Positions 25,701 through 37,100 of a stretch of DNA of 64,000 bases are shown in pieces. Location of the stretch: NCBI GenBank assembly GCA_033064195.1, contig JARBJD010000387.1, positions 1 to 64,000 of the forward strand, written 5' to 3'. Every line of letters starts with the position of its first letter. Position 1 is the stretch's first letter. Below the pieces are notes generated by a model. The model did not search any database. It was not told where the DNA came from and was given only the letters and a program-made list of their open reading frames with translations. Source of the DNA: Blattamonas nauphoetae. Taxonomy: Eukaryota > Preaxostyla > Oxymonadida. A program made the position numbers and the translations under genes.

Positions 25701-26872
25701 AAGGTGGGCCTTACCGAGAATGTCTGAGCGACATCGCAAGCGAGTTGCAGGAAGAGGAGAACGGGCAGGAGGGAAATAAAACGAGACGCAGCCCTCGAAA
25801 CAAGCTCCCTGTTCTCCGACCCACACAGAATCATCTGGATCAAGTTGGACTGGACAACGACTGTTTCGTTCTGAACGTTTCGAACGATGAGAATGAGTGG
25901 GCCAAGGGAACGCCGAGCCCTCGAGGGTTTGGTGACGTGAACAGAAGGACAGAGCAGACACACATGCCGCAAACCAAAATTCAAATGTTGAGATTCTTGG
26001 GAACGATGATGGGAATTCACATTTTGACGAAGAACCCAATGAACATCATTCTGAGTCGAGCGATCTGGAAACACATTGTTGCACAACCTGTGTCGCTTGG
26101 AGATGTGACTCGAATGGACGAGCAGTTCACAAAGTCCCTCACAGCGATTCGGAAATGCTCGGACGAGGAAGAGTTTGAAGCGTATGAGGTGGAATGGAGT
26201 GTGATGGCAAGTGATGGTGAGCTCGTCGCTCTCACAGCCCCACACTCCCTCACCGGTTTCAACCCCTCATCCATCAGCGCCGATTCTCCATTCCCAAAAG
26301 TCTCGTTTTCGGACCGATTTGCGTATTGCACTGCAGCTGAACGATTCAAACTGAACGAGTTTTCGGCTGAGGCAGCGGAGGTTCGACGCGGAATTGAGGC
26401 AGTCGTTCCGACCGAGCTGCTGACGCTGGCGACGGGAGCTGAACTTGAATTTCTCGTTTGTGGGGACGCGAGTGTGACAGTGGATGATCTGAAACGAATC
26501 CACAAGTTCACGGATTCGTACAGAGACGCAGAGAAGCAGAAGATGTTCTGGGAAGCGATGGAATTGATGACAAACGAGCAACGACAGAGTTACCTTCGGT
26601 TTGTGACAGGCCGGACTCGCCTCCCACCGCACAACGGACCAGTGCCAGAAAGCCTTGTGATCAGAGTGTCAGATTATCGGGCGACAAATGCAGACATGTT
26701 CCTTCCTGTCTCGCACACATGCAACCAGTCGCTGGAGCTGCCGCTGTACTCGTCAGTGCAGGTGATGCGGAGCAAGATTGTGTATGCGGCAACGAATTGT
26801 GTGTCGATTGACACAGATGGTGGTGGGGGAGGAGGCGGATTTGAGATCCAGGACGACAGTGACACAGAGTAG
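10725..26872 (+). CDS. Giant HECT-type E3 ubiquitin ligase with UBR box
   Basis: Exon 1 (10725-11063) and exon 2 (11099-26872) are split by a 35-nt intron in phase 0, giving about 5370 residues. The start MGAAPS fits an N-myristoylation signal. Along the protein: a Cys-rich finger near residues 640-690; a HPYKN...FDPRCKTE...DWGV module near 1300-1400, repeated as HPYDN...FDPACRTE...DWGYRF near 4190-4285; an SH3-like stretch (GARIKHTPSGKTGRV) near 2285; a second Cys-rich patch near 2500; a UBR-type zinc box near 3125-3190 (CFSDNEGVCATCLSRCHHH, then YCDC); a long acidic Ser/Asp/Glu-rich disordered region near 3350-3840; and a C-terminal HECT domain. The catalytic Cys lies in SHTCNQSLELP (codon 26720-26722), followed by CVSIDTDG as in HERC-type ligases. 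It should accept ubiquitin from an E2 and pass it to substrates, and the UBR box suggests N-degron binding. Closest named architecture uncertain (HERC or HECTD4-like parts). Confidence 0.88.
11064..11098 (+). other. Predicted 35-nt intron of the HECT ligase gene
   Basis: CAG|GTTTTTTGTG ... GTTTTAG|TCTGAG. Exon 1 ends ...LRKQLLQQ in phase 0 and exon 2 opens SELSSQTKR in the frame of the 15.8-kb exon. Confidence 0.75.
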
Positions 26873-27127
26873 AGTTGTTGTTGTTTCTCTTTTAATCTTC
26901 GTTTCACGTTCTTTACCATGCGATTTCGTGAGCAGTGCTAAATTCTTTGTCCTTCCCGAAATTGTGAGCCAATATGGACGGATTGTCCTTGATGGTCTCG
27001 ATAACAGTCTGATTGAGTAATTGCGGAGATATCCTGTGTCTCGATAATTGAACCAACGAACTTGACCCACTCTTTTTTTTTGTTCACCATTTTCCAACAA
27101 TAGTTTTTTGTGTCTGGTTGGAATTTA
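26873..27127. other. Short intergenic spacer
   Basis: 255 bp between the stop of the ligase gene and the ATG of the next plus-strand gene. No reading frame that I would support. It must contain the ligase terminator and the promoter of copy A. Confidence 0.45.
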
Positions 27128-29942
27128 ATGGGATCTCAACAATCGAAACCGAATGTGGATCATGCACCCAATGGTATGAAAGACAAAAGCAAATGGAATC
27201 CAGTCCAAGCTCTCTCGAAGCGATTCTCTCTATCTGGCTCTATGTTTGGCATACTCTCACTTCTGGAACGATTGCTCTGTGACGATGAAGGTATTATTGT
27301 TGACACACTCCGAGATTTGCAGAAAGTGGCATCTGGTGTGTTCCTTTGTTTTTGTCATCAATTTGTTGTTGATTGTTATGGACGTGTTTCAGAAAGTGGG
27401 GCAGATGACATCGTTGATGATTGGTGTCCCTTTCTCTCTCAATTGTGTCGAGCACGTTCATCTGTAGTTGTGGTCTCTCGTTTTCTCTTTTGTTCATTCA
27501 CGCTTTAAATTCAGGCTGAACTGTTGAAACTGCTTGAGATTCTTTGTTTGTGGTTTTCTTGGTTGTGATGATGGATGTCTTCACTTCTTCATTTCTTGCT
27601 TTCTTTCAGATTCGAAATCGCCCTCGTTCGTTCGCTCTTCGCTTTCCTCTGAAATCCCTTTTTTCATCTTCATCCAATTTGACAATTGGTCTTCCTGTCC
27701 TGCATTGGAGTCATAGTGGTGTTAGAAAACCGCAAACCGTCAGAAAACCGCAACCAGCGTGATAAAACCGCCACTTCATTCATGCATTATTCTGTTTTTC
27801 TCATGGTCTCTACAGAAGGAATGAATAAGTTTTCTGGAAAAAATGAAGAGGTAAAACACATCTGTGAAATGCGACATTGACATCAATGGGTCATGATTCA
27901 AACCAAAATTGGTGTTTCTAAGCCCACTACTCAATTCATGTCATTCAACCACAAAGCTCGTCTCGATACTCAAATATACCTGTTTTTCAACTCCACCCGA
28001 CCATTGGTAGTGAGATGATCAGCGATTCAAGGGAGAATTACCAAGTGTTAACAATGAAGTATGTCTCTTTCTTAAAATCATACCTGAGATAATCTAATAG
28101 ATGCAACATTCGGAGGAGGAGATAATAACGGGACTCATACAGATATTGACTTCAACTCAGAGTCTCGTGAAAGATCAGTTTAAATTGAGTCACTTCACGA
28201 TTGTTTGTGATTGATTTTTTCAAAAAGGTGAGAAAATTGGAGATTAGTGTGTAGAAATGGATAAAGAGCTTTATTATGATGAAGATCGTCCGGTTGCGGT
28301 TTTTCCAACACCCGTTGCGGGTTTCTGAACACGTGCGGTTTTCTAACACTACTATCAGTGTGTTTCATCTTTTCATCTTCTTCATTTTGTTTCAGTGTTG
28401 TTCTTGCATGGAATCTCTCCTTTTCGAACCTGAAATCGTCGACTCGCTTCTTCTCCAAGACGAGTTCTTCTTCATTTCCACATTCACACTCTTCGGGCTT
28501 TCAACGCCTCCATCTGCGGTTTTCACAACTTTGGCTCGGATTGCTCTCCATCCTGATTTCAGAATCGCCTCCGCTTCTCTCGTTGCTCTTTACAATCCCA
28601 TCAATCCGAATCCACCTGCTTTCGCCCTCCTCCCCTCACCCATCTTCCCATCATCTTCGCCAAACCAACAATATTCTGGTCATTCATTCCTGTCTGCTCT
28701 GACAAAGAAACTCCGAATCGTTTTCTCGGAATTCCAAAGACATCTCCCAACTGATCCTTCTCACCTCTCAAAATTCATCCAGTTCACGAACGATAATCCC
28801 CATTTCATCAAAAGTTCCCTTGATTTCTGTGTATTTTCGCTCCGCATTCAAGCTCTTCTTTTGAGAGCAAATCCCCCAATCGAAGTGTGTTTCACTCTTT
28901 CCATCATTTTTCATCTTTTCAGGTTGATTCTGAGATCATCCGAGAATTGCTTCTCTTTGTGAAAGAAGCTCACACAACGATTCTCACAAACATTTCGAAC
29001 ATTGACACTCTCATCGCTTCTCTTCCCTCAGACTCAACTCGAACCACTCCATTGGTTTCTGAAGATGACACACCAATGACTGAATCTCTCATACAACTTC
29101 GAGATGATTGTGAAGACTTCGTGAGAGATGGATGGAGTTTCATCGCCAATTTGACATTCAGCTTCACTGATCCCCACAAATCTTTATTCCAAACAATCAT
29201 CCTCAACGATCCATCCTTCCCCGATCTCATTCTCAACTCTCTCAAACTCACTGACCCCGACATCAGACTGATTACTGTCGGAACACTCACAAACATCACT
29301 AATGACTTTCCATGGATGAGGGCAAAGTTCATGACAGCGAACCTCGTTGATCGGATGTTTGAAACAGTCGATTTTGTTTCTCTTCCTCTCTCGGAGTCAG
29401 AAACTCTTTTCTACCTCACTCACTTCATCACCTGGTTGTTAGAGCCGATTGGAGACGATGAAGAAGCAAAGTTCAAACAATATCGTTTCATTCGTGTTTC
29501 TGTGTTCGAGCCAGCCAAGAAATTCTTCGCATTCATCTTCCACAATTCGGACACACTTACTCTGAATGAACTAGAACAAACTCAACTCGAGAGGCATCTC
29601 TGTCGGATCCACAATCACATCAAAAACATGGAACTGCTCTCAGACGAACACGACCCCGACTTTGTGTCAGATCTTGTGAGATGGGAAATGCAGACGATGG
29701 TGGAGATGGAGAACGAAGGTCATTTTAGAATTGTGTTCAAGAGCCTGCTGAACAGAACACAAGAATGGAATCGAGACAAGCCAGAGCGGCAGAAGAGACG
29801 AGAAGTGCATATGAGAGAAGAAGGGTGGGACGATGCGTTTGAACTGCGAGTGGTGGGGATCGAGATGGGCACCAAACGAAAATTAAAGACTCTTGCGAGA
29901 AAGTTCAGAATCGAGCTGACTTTCAATGCAGACGAGCTTTGA
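27128..29942 (+). CDS. Helical-repeat protein, duplicated six-exon gene, copy A (transposon-interrupted)
   Basis: ATG at 27128 (MGSQQSKP, a myristoylation-type start). Exons: 27128-27335, 27393-27469, 27515-27545, 27610-27713, 28396-28884 and 28923-29942; introns 57, 45, 64, (38 plus insertion) and 38 nt. The last intron differs by one base in length from copy B (38 versus 39 nt) yet both give PPIE|VDSE, which supports splicing. The product is a helical-repeat protein (KLRIVFSEFQRHLPTDPSH, FPDLILNSLKLTDPDIRL, EEGWDDAFELRVVGIEMG) ending FNADEL; function unknown. A 641-bp transposon lies exactly after the last codon of exon 4, separating it from its splice donor. The element begins with an in-frame TAG, so full-length product would need an upstream cryptic donor such as ATTG|GTCTTCC. 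Otherwise copy A is probably disabled. Confidence 0.65.
27711..28357. mobile_element. Short inverted-repeat transposon (MITE-like), 641 bp, with 3-bp target duplication
   Basis: The element proper is 27714-28354. Ends: left tagtggtgttagaaaaccgc; right, as reverse complement, tagtagtgttagaaaaccgc, so 19 of 20 match. The flanking trinucleotide tca occurs on both sides (27711-27713 and 28355-28357). The paralogous gene at 31361 has the uninterrupted ...ttggaatcagtgtg, showing that exactly one tca plus the element is the extra sequence. Inside each end the phrase aaaaccgcaac or gaaacccgcaac recurs several times, like clustered protein-binding sites. No transposase frame, so it is non-autonomous. 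Confidence 0.85.
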
Positions 29943-30736
29943 TCACGAGAGGTCGTCTGTTGAACCTGCATCCTTCGCTCTTCCACTTGTGATGTGCGCA
30001 CCTCGTCTGACCGAAATATCTTCACTTTCACTCCATTTCACTCTTCCATTAATCTTATTTTAACATCACTTTCTTCTCATTTGTCCTTCGAATGAGAACC
30101 CAGTGACCAACTTCAAGCTTCAAAGAAGCGCTTTTCAACATCATGTGCCAGAATCTGCCAACGAAGTCGGCCGAGGTGTTTCATGAATTGTCTCGTTGAG
30201 TCGAAATGAAGTCTAATCAAGACATGTTGTTGCTTGGAGTCTGTGTCAGTCTGATCAGTCGTGCAGCACTTTCAGCCGAAGCGAGGCGACTCGAGTGACT
30301 GTCGTCGACACTTCGTGTTTCAGCTGATCCATTCACAAAAGACTCATCGGAGTGATTGAACACGCCAAGCGGATAGCCAAACGCCTTGGGCCACCACGAA
30401 ATCTGAATGGAGTGATGGCTTTTGATGTTGTCGGACAGGACGAGCGACACAACAAGGACCGTGTCGAGATTCCTGTTGGACACTATTCACTTCGTGACGA
30501 ACACAAGCTGGTAGTGTGATGTTTTACACTGTTGTGAGCTGTATGAAATAAGCGGATCTCTGTTCGATGACTTCAGAAGAGTCGGTTTTCGTTATGGACT
30601 GATATCTGCACAATCCTGATTAGAAAAGGCAGCTCATCCGTTTCAACTATTGTTTCATTCCGATGACAGTGGGTTTGTGTGTGTAAATGTCTAAAACTTG
30701 TCATTTACCGACTGAGAACCCATACTTTCCTTTCAG
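29943..30736. other. Spacer between duplicated genes A and B
   Basis: The first 200 bp is 3' flank shared with copy B. The rest has one minus-strand frame (30217-30483) with a stretch reading ISWWPKAFGYPLGVFNHSDE. It could be a fragment of another gene, but I recognise no family and it has no neighbouring exons. Confidence 0.45.
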
Positions 30737-32952
30737 ATGTTCGCTCCCACAGCTTGTGTGTCGAGCGAAGATTTGACGGTAGTACAACAGTCAAGATCAA
30801 ACGTGGAACACGCGGCTAATAATGTGAACGACGAAAGCAAACGGGATCTTGTTTGTCGTCTTCGTGATTCATCTCTCTCGTTCTCAGTTCAATATCTCCT
30901 CACTTCTCGAAAAACTGAAATGTGGCGATGAAGAGATTATTGCGGACACACTCCGACAATTGCGGAAAGTGGCATCTGGTGTGTATTCATGTTTTCTTCA
31001 TCGATTTCTTGATGATTGTTCTGGCTGATCTGGATGTGTCTCAGAAAGTGGGTCGGATGACACTTTTGATGATTGGTGTCCATTTCTGTCTCCATTGTGT
31101 TGTGGAACGCACTCATCGGGACTTGTGGTCTCTCCTTTTCTCTTTTGTTCATTCTCGCTTTCAGGCTGAACTGATGAAACTACTTGAGATTCTTTGTTTG
31201 TGGTTTTCTTGGTTGTGATGATGGATGTCTTCACTTCTTCATTTCTTGCTTTCTTTCAGATTCGAAATCGCCCTCGTTCGTTCGCTCTTCGCTTTCCTCT
31301 GAAATCCCTTCTTTCGTGATCAGGCAATTTGGAGATTGGTCTTCCTGTCCTGCATTGGAATCAGTGTGTTTCGTTCTTTCTTCTTCTTCATTTGTTTTCA
31401 GTGTTGTTCTTGCGTAGAATCGCTCTTCTTCAAACCCGACATCGTCGACTCGCTTTTTCTCCAACAAAAGGACTTCATCTTTTCCATACTCAAAACAATT
31501 GGGAATTCATCACCCCCGCCTGCTGTTGTCACCACTTTGGCTCGACTCACTCTGTTTTCTCATCGCGAAATCGCCTTACACTCTCACGCGAGTCTTCACT
31601 TTGTCGTCAATCGAGATCGACCAGCACTCACACTAATTCCCTCACCCATCTTCCCATCATCTTCCCCATTCCAACAATATTCTGGTCTCTCATTCCTTGC
31701 TTCTCTGACAAAGAAACTCCGAATCGTTTTCTCTGAACTCCAAATGAATCTCCCAACCGATCCTTCACATCTCCCACAATTCCACCAGCTCACAAAAGAT
31801 GATCCTCATTTCATCAAAAATACCCTTAGATTTTATTCAACAACATTCTCCCTCCCACTTCTTCTGTTGAACGCCACTCCACCAATCGAAGTGTGTTTTG
31901 CTTCTTCTCCTCATTTTTCATCATTTCAGGTTGATTCTGAGATCATTCATGAATTGATTCACTTTGTGAAAGAAGCTCTCACAACGATTCTCACGAACAT
32001 TTCGAACATCGACACTCTCATCGCTTCTCTTCCTTCCGATTCTTATCCAAACACTCCATTGGTTTCTAAAGATGATCCAAAAATGATAGAATCTCTAATT
32101 TATCTTCGAAATGATTGTGAAGACTTTGTGAGCTCTGGATGGTTTTTGTTTTTGACCGTCACATTATTCTTCACAGATCCCCACATAACTTCCATCAAAA
32201 CAATCATTCTGGATGATAAATCCTTCCCTGACCTCATTCTCAACTCTCTCAAGCTCAATCACAATGATGTCACGAGGTACACAATCCACACCATCACAAA
32301 CATCGTTATTGAGTTTGAATGGATGAGGGAACAGTTCAGGACAACTAATCTGGTTGGTCGGATGTTTGAAACAGTCGATTTTGTTTCTCTTCCTCTCACC
32401 GAGTCCGAAACACACGTACAACTCGGAAGATTCACAACCAGGATGTTGTGCCCGATAGGGTATGCTGAGGAAGCACCATGTTTTGAGCAGTATCATCCCA
32501 TTCGTGCTTCTGTGCTCCAGCCAGCCAAGGAATTCATCAAAAGCATGTTCCGTACTTCGTGCAGACTCGTTCTGAATGAAGCAAAACAAACAATGATCGA
32601 TAATTGCATTTACCTCATCCACCATCACATCAAAAACATGGACCTTCGATTGGACGAACTTGATGCCGACATTGTGTCAGCGTTTGTGAATTGGGAAATG
32701 CGAACGATTGTCGAGATGGAGGAAGACTCGTTTTTCTATGACGTCTTCGAGAGCCTGTTTCGCAGAATCTCTGAATGGACCAAGAGCAAACCCGAGCGGC
32801 TGAAGAGACGAGAAGTGGTTTTGAGGGAAGAAGGGTGGGACGATGCATTTGAACTGCGAGTAGTGGTGATCGAAGTGGACACCAAACAAAAACTGAAGAC
32901 ACTTGCGAAACAGTTCAGAACCGAGCTGACTTTCAATGCAGACGAGCTCTGA
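30737..32952 (+). CDS. Helical-repeat protein, duplicated six-exon gene, copy B
   Basis: Exons: 30737-30979, 31045-31124, 31165-31195, 31260-31363, 31402-31890 and 31930-32952; introns 65, 40, 64, 38 and 39 nt, at the same sites as copy A. It shares ALES|CCSC and PPIE|VDSE junctions, KLRIVFSELQMNLPTDPSH, FPDLILNSLKLNHNDV, EEGWDDAFELRVVVIEVD and the ending FNADEL. In exon 1 the match to copy A changes frame by one base around 30880 (SSLS, then QFNISSLLEKLKCGDEE), so as written the first exon does not join the rest. This is a mutation, an undetected tiny intron or a sequence error. The five later exons are clean. Because CTTTCAG directly precedes the ATG at 30737, the true start may also lie in an unseen upstream exon. 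Function unknown. Confidence 0.6.
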
Positions 32953-33071
32953 TCAGAGTTGGTCGTCTGTGGAACCCGCATCCTTCGCTCTTCCACTTGT
33001 GTTGTGCCGCACCTCGTCTGACCGAAATCTCTTCACTTTCACTCCATTTCACTCTTCCATAAATCTTGTTT

Positions 33072-33867
33072 TAATAGTGGTGTTAGAAACCCGCCAGTGT
33101 TCAGAAACCCGCAACGAGAGTCTATAAAACCGCAACCGAACGATCTTCATCCGAATCAAGCTCTTTCACTATTTCTTCAAACTATATTCTTATTTTCTCA
33201 CTTCTTTTGAAAAAATTAATCCCAAATAATCGTGAAGTGACGAAATTTAACCTGATCATTCTTCAGATGGTGCATTGTCATCGAATCTCACTCCTTTCGG
33301 GATTCGTTGTTGTACAAGCCAATGATTGCCTAAAATCTGTGTGATATCTGTGGTTTATTTCGGTTTCATCAGTTTGTTTCGACTTGGAGACCCAATTAAA
33401 TAAAGTTTCTGGATTGTTGCGCCACTGAAGGTAAAGTCTGTTTACTTGTTGTAATGATCACCTCCTCCAGGTCTTCTGTCCATCAGAGCAAGTCTTTCTT
33501 GATTTCAGAACTCAGTACGACGTCATTGTTGAATGTCGATCAGTTAGCGAGAATACTCTATATTTTCCTTCCTTCGATCGAATGGCCTTGATAAAGATAT
33601 CCATGTGTTGGCTGAAACATCTACTACGTTTGAATATCGCGAATCATGTCCAGTGCATTGAATCAGAGACTTTGGTTTGAATCATGACCCATTGCGTTGA
33701 ATTGCACCTCTCCCAGACGATTTTTGTTTTCACCATTTTGCCAGAAAACTTATTGATACCTTCTGAAGAGACTGTGAGAAAAGCGTGAAATGTCAAGAAT
33801 GAAGTGGCGGTTTTATCACGCTGGTTGCGGGTTTATGAACCAGAGCGGGTTTCTAACACCACTATAA
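33072..33867. mobile_element. Short inverted-repeat transposon (MITE-like), 790 bp, with 3-bp target duplication
   Basis: The element proper is 33075-33864. Both ends read tagtggtgttagaaacccgc (right end as reverse complement). taa flanks both sides (33072-33074 and 33865-33867), and copy A's flank at about 30060 has the uninterrupted ttttaacatcac. It is homologous to the 641-bp element but inserted in the opposite orientation. Its right end, reverse-complemented, matches the left 200 bp of the other (gataaaaccgccacttcatt, gggtcatgattcaaacc), and its left end matches the other's right end (cgatcttcat, aatcgtgaagtgac). No transposase frame. Confidence 0.85.
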
Positions 33868-34153
33868 CATCACTTTCTTCTCATTTGTCCTTCGAAGGAT
33901 TACCCGCTGATAAACTTTAAGCTTTAAAGAACAGTTTTCCAATATTACGTGCAAAATACAGACGTATTTATCTTTTCTCTTCTCCAAGTCCATTCTACTC
34001 CCTGATACAGTCGAACCGCTCCATTACATGCTTCCCTTCGGTCTCGGTAATCGATTATTTGTTCTTGCAGGAAAGTTCCAAATTCTTTGAATGTTGCAAC
34101 CTCAGCAAGCTCCTTACCCATTAACGTATTAAGGGACAGTTCTTGCTCCGTCT
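33868..34153. other. Flank of unit B and upstream region of the receptor gene
   Basis: The first ~90 bp continues the 3' flank shared with copy A. The remainder, up to the ATG at 34154, is presumably the receptor promoter. No convincing motif seen. Confidence 0.4.
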
Positions 34154-37100
34154 ATGACTGTCTCCCCATTTTGTTCAGCCATTCTCTTAATTGCCACTTT
34201 CAGATGTGATGACTTTCTTCACCTCGATTTGACTGAGCACCTCAACTCATTGACGATCACAAACCATCTCCAGAACTCCTCGCCAACAAAGATCTCTCTT
34301 CCAAACAGAACAATCTTTCGAACCCGATCACATCCGATTATCAGTGAACACTTTCACCTGTCTGGAAATAGCGACACTATCTTGTATTCACCACCGACGA
34401 TCCACAATCCACCCTCCTCTCATTTCTCCACTAACTCGTTGTTTGCTCAGCAGGCACCTTCTTTGTTTCATGTTGTGAATTCGACGTTCCTTTTGGAATG
34501 TTTGTCGATAAATCTCTGTGGATCTCCGTTAAGTTCATCGAATTCTGTTTCTATCTCTCTTTATCGATGTGCGATTCTCCGCAATTCTGTTATTTCTCTT
34601 GTTTCGTGCTCTCTCTCTGTCTCAGACACATTATCTCCTTTTCAGTTTCTCCCGAATGATGATGGAACTTCTGACATCTCTTCTTCGCTGTCGATCCACC
34701 ATTGTGTTCTCTCATCCCCGTCAAATCTTTTTTGTGCAATTTCCACGTCTTCTCTTTATTCTGACATCGTTAATTCCTTTTCAGTTATTGTTTCCGATCT
34801 CTCAATTTCGAACTCCGCTTTTGATGGTTGGACTGGCCTTGCCCATTCTTCTCAACCATCCTCATCCAACATTCATCTCACTTCTTCCTTTTTGGGATGT
34901 TCTCTCTCCAACATCACGCATACCCCTTCCAGTTTGGATGAGAACCATCGTTCAAGAAATCTGGGTCAACAGCGAATTGTGAACAGCGCCCTTCATCATG
35001 TTGACGATGCATTGCATGGGACAGCGATATGCGACATTGGGAACACCATGGAAACCCGATGCACGAACACAACCCTTGTTGATTGTGACCGACTTCATTG
35101 TGCTTCCAAAAACCAGCAATCTCCCAACCCAGTGAGTGAGAACAAGACAATCACAGCCTATACCGACCGATATTCGTATCCTGACAGTTCATTGGACATC
35201 GTTTTCACGGACTGCAATCTGACGTCAACAACCCAAACAGAAGGAACGACCTTCCACATGATCGAACTGACTCAGTTTGCGGGGAAACTATCATTGTCAG
35301 GGTGTTCATTTGAGGGACAATTCAACTCCAAACTGATTGGAATTGTGAAAATCCGTGCAGAATCGGAGGCGTTCCCAAGACTGGTGATTGAAGGATGTTC
35401 GGTGATATTCTCGTGCAACACTCCACTCGCATCATTTGACAGTCAATTCCACCTGCAATATTCGGTGTTCACACAAGTAAGTAATTCTGTTTTCAAAGCT
35501 CCAGAAGGGAAACAAACAGGAATCCGTCTCTTCCGTCCAGTCGACTCACTGGGACTGTTCGAGATGTCAGAATGCACATTTCAACAACAATCAACAACTG
35601 GAAACGGAGCTGTTGTTCTTGACTATTTATCTGTTGTTCTGACCGTCTTCGATTCTATCTTCACCTCGAACTCTGCTCTGAAAGGAGGATGCGTCTTTTC
35701 TCATCGCGATGTCATGTCTTTCTATCGTTGCCATTTCAGCAACAATGTTGCGACTGTTCGAGGTGGAGCAATCCACAATGATTTCCCGACTCTCTTCTCC
35801 GCTGAGGATTGCCACTTCAGAAGCAACAACGCTTTCGAAAAGCTTCCAATCGGGGATGGACTCACTCATTATCGTGGAAATGACATTTTTTCTACTTATC
35901 ACGATGCATACACAGCAACTGGAGTATCAAACATGATCGGCTGCACTTCCACGTCTCTCTCCCCAAAAATCGCATATTATGTCAATCCATCGGTGAATGG
36001 TGTTCATGTGAATGAATCCATTCTTCTTCCCGATCCAGAAACAGGATCTGTCCAACCACCCTCGTCTGCCGTGTTCTTCGTCGAAAGCGATGGCTCTGAC
36101 GAAGCTCCTTTGGAATGCTCGGAAATCAAGCCGTGTCAAAGTTTCTCGGCTGCGTTGTCGAAAATGACAGCTGCGACGTCACCCTCGAAAGACAGTTTCA
36201 ATCTCGTCCATTTTGGAGTTGGGACATTTTCGGAAGGTAGACACGAATTGAGCAACTCTGTGGAACTGACAGGGAAGGGATGGATGGCAAACCAGACGCA
36301 CCACACTCTGCTGACCACATCGGGAATGGAAGTAGTTGGGTCAGGAAATATGTCGTTCTCTTCTCTCCTTCTGAAGCCGTCGACGAAATCAGACACGCTT
36401 CTGAAGATGGGTTCGTCAGGGACACTCCGAGTGATGATGTGTTGTGTGGAATGTCTGACCGACCACACCGTCTCGCTCGTCGACATCTCTGCTGGATCGA
36501 CAACCATCCTGGGCTGCAGATTCAACTCGATCTCGCTCGTCGACTCGCCACTCCTGTCTGTTTCAGGAACAACTCGTCTGACACTCCACATGACTTGGTT
36601 CACGTTCATCGCTCGAAAAGGAGGAGACGGAGGAAGCTGTCTGGACTCGACGACGAGTGGGACGCTCTCGATTTCGATGTCAGACTTTGCAGACTGCTCG
36701 TCAACTGGGAAGGCAGGAACACTGACACTCACAGCTGGTTCGACACAGCCAGCCGTTTCCATGCAAACGACGATCTTCTCGCGAAACAGAGGAGCTCAAG
36801 CGAGTGATCTGGTCGCCACAGGACTCGCCTCCAACAAGCTCTCCATCACAGCCACCACCCGTTCGATGAGCTCCATGCCTCACTGCCTCCTCAACACGAC
36901 TGAACTCCGTCTGCAATATCCCGATGTCTCATTCACAGAAAACGCTGCTCCTCACCCGCTCAATGCTCGCTTCAACAGAGGCATGCCGATGTCCCTCTTT
37001 CCTGGCTTCTCTCTCTTTTTCGATTCTCTGCTGGAAGGGTCGACATACACCCTCCAAATTGTTACAAACACATCTCAGTCTTTTGGACCAATTGTTATTG

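Larger units (their letters stand above)
27128..30150 (+). repeat. Tandem duplication, unit A
   Basis: Unit A (to about 30150) and unit B (about 30737-33960 minus its insertion) share coding exons, introns and 3' flank. The match fades about 200 bp past the stop codons (common flank taacatcactttcttctcat). Exon sequences have diverged clearly, so the duplication is not recent, but intron positions are identical. Only the exon 3 to exon 4 stretch around 27521-27660 / 31171-31310 is near-identical, hinting at local gene conversion. Confidence 0.75.

Noticed and set aside
11105-26872. UBR4-type ligase without HECT
   Set aside because: A clear HECT C-lobe with the catalytic cysteine (26720-26722) and SIDTD ending is present.
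27714-28354. TA target duplication (Tc1/mariner type) for the short elements
   Set aside because: Treating the outermost TA as the duplication predicts an empty site of tcatatca, but the paralogue shows a single tca.
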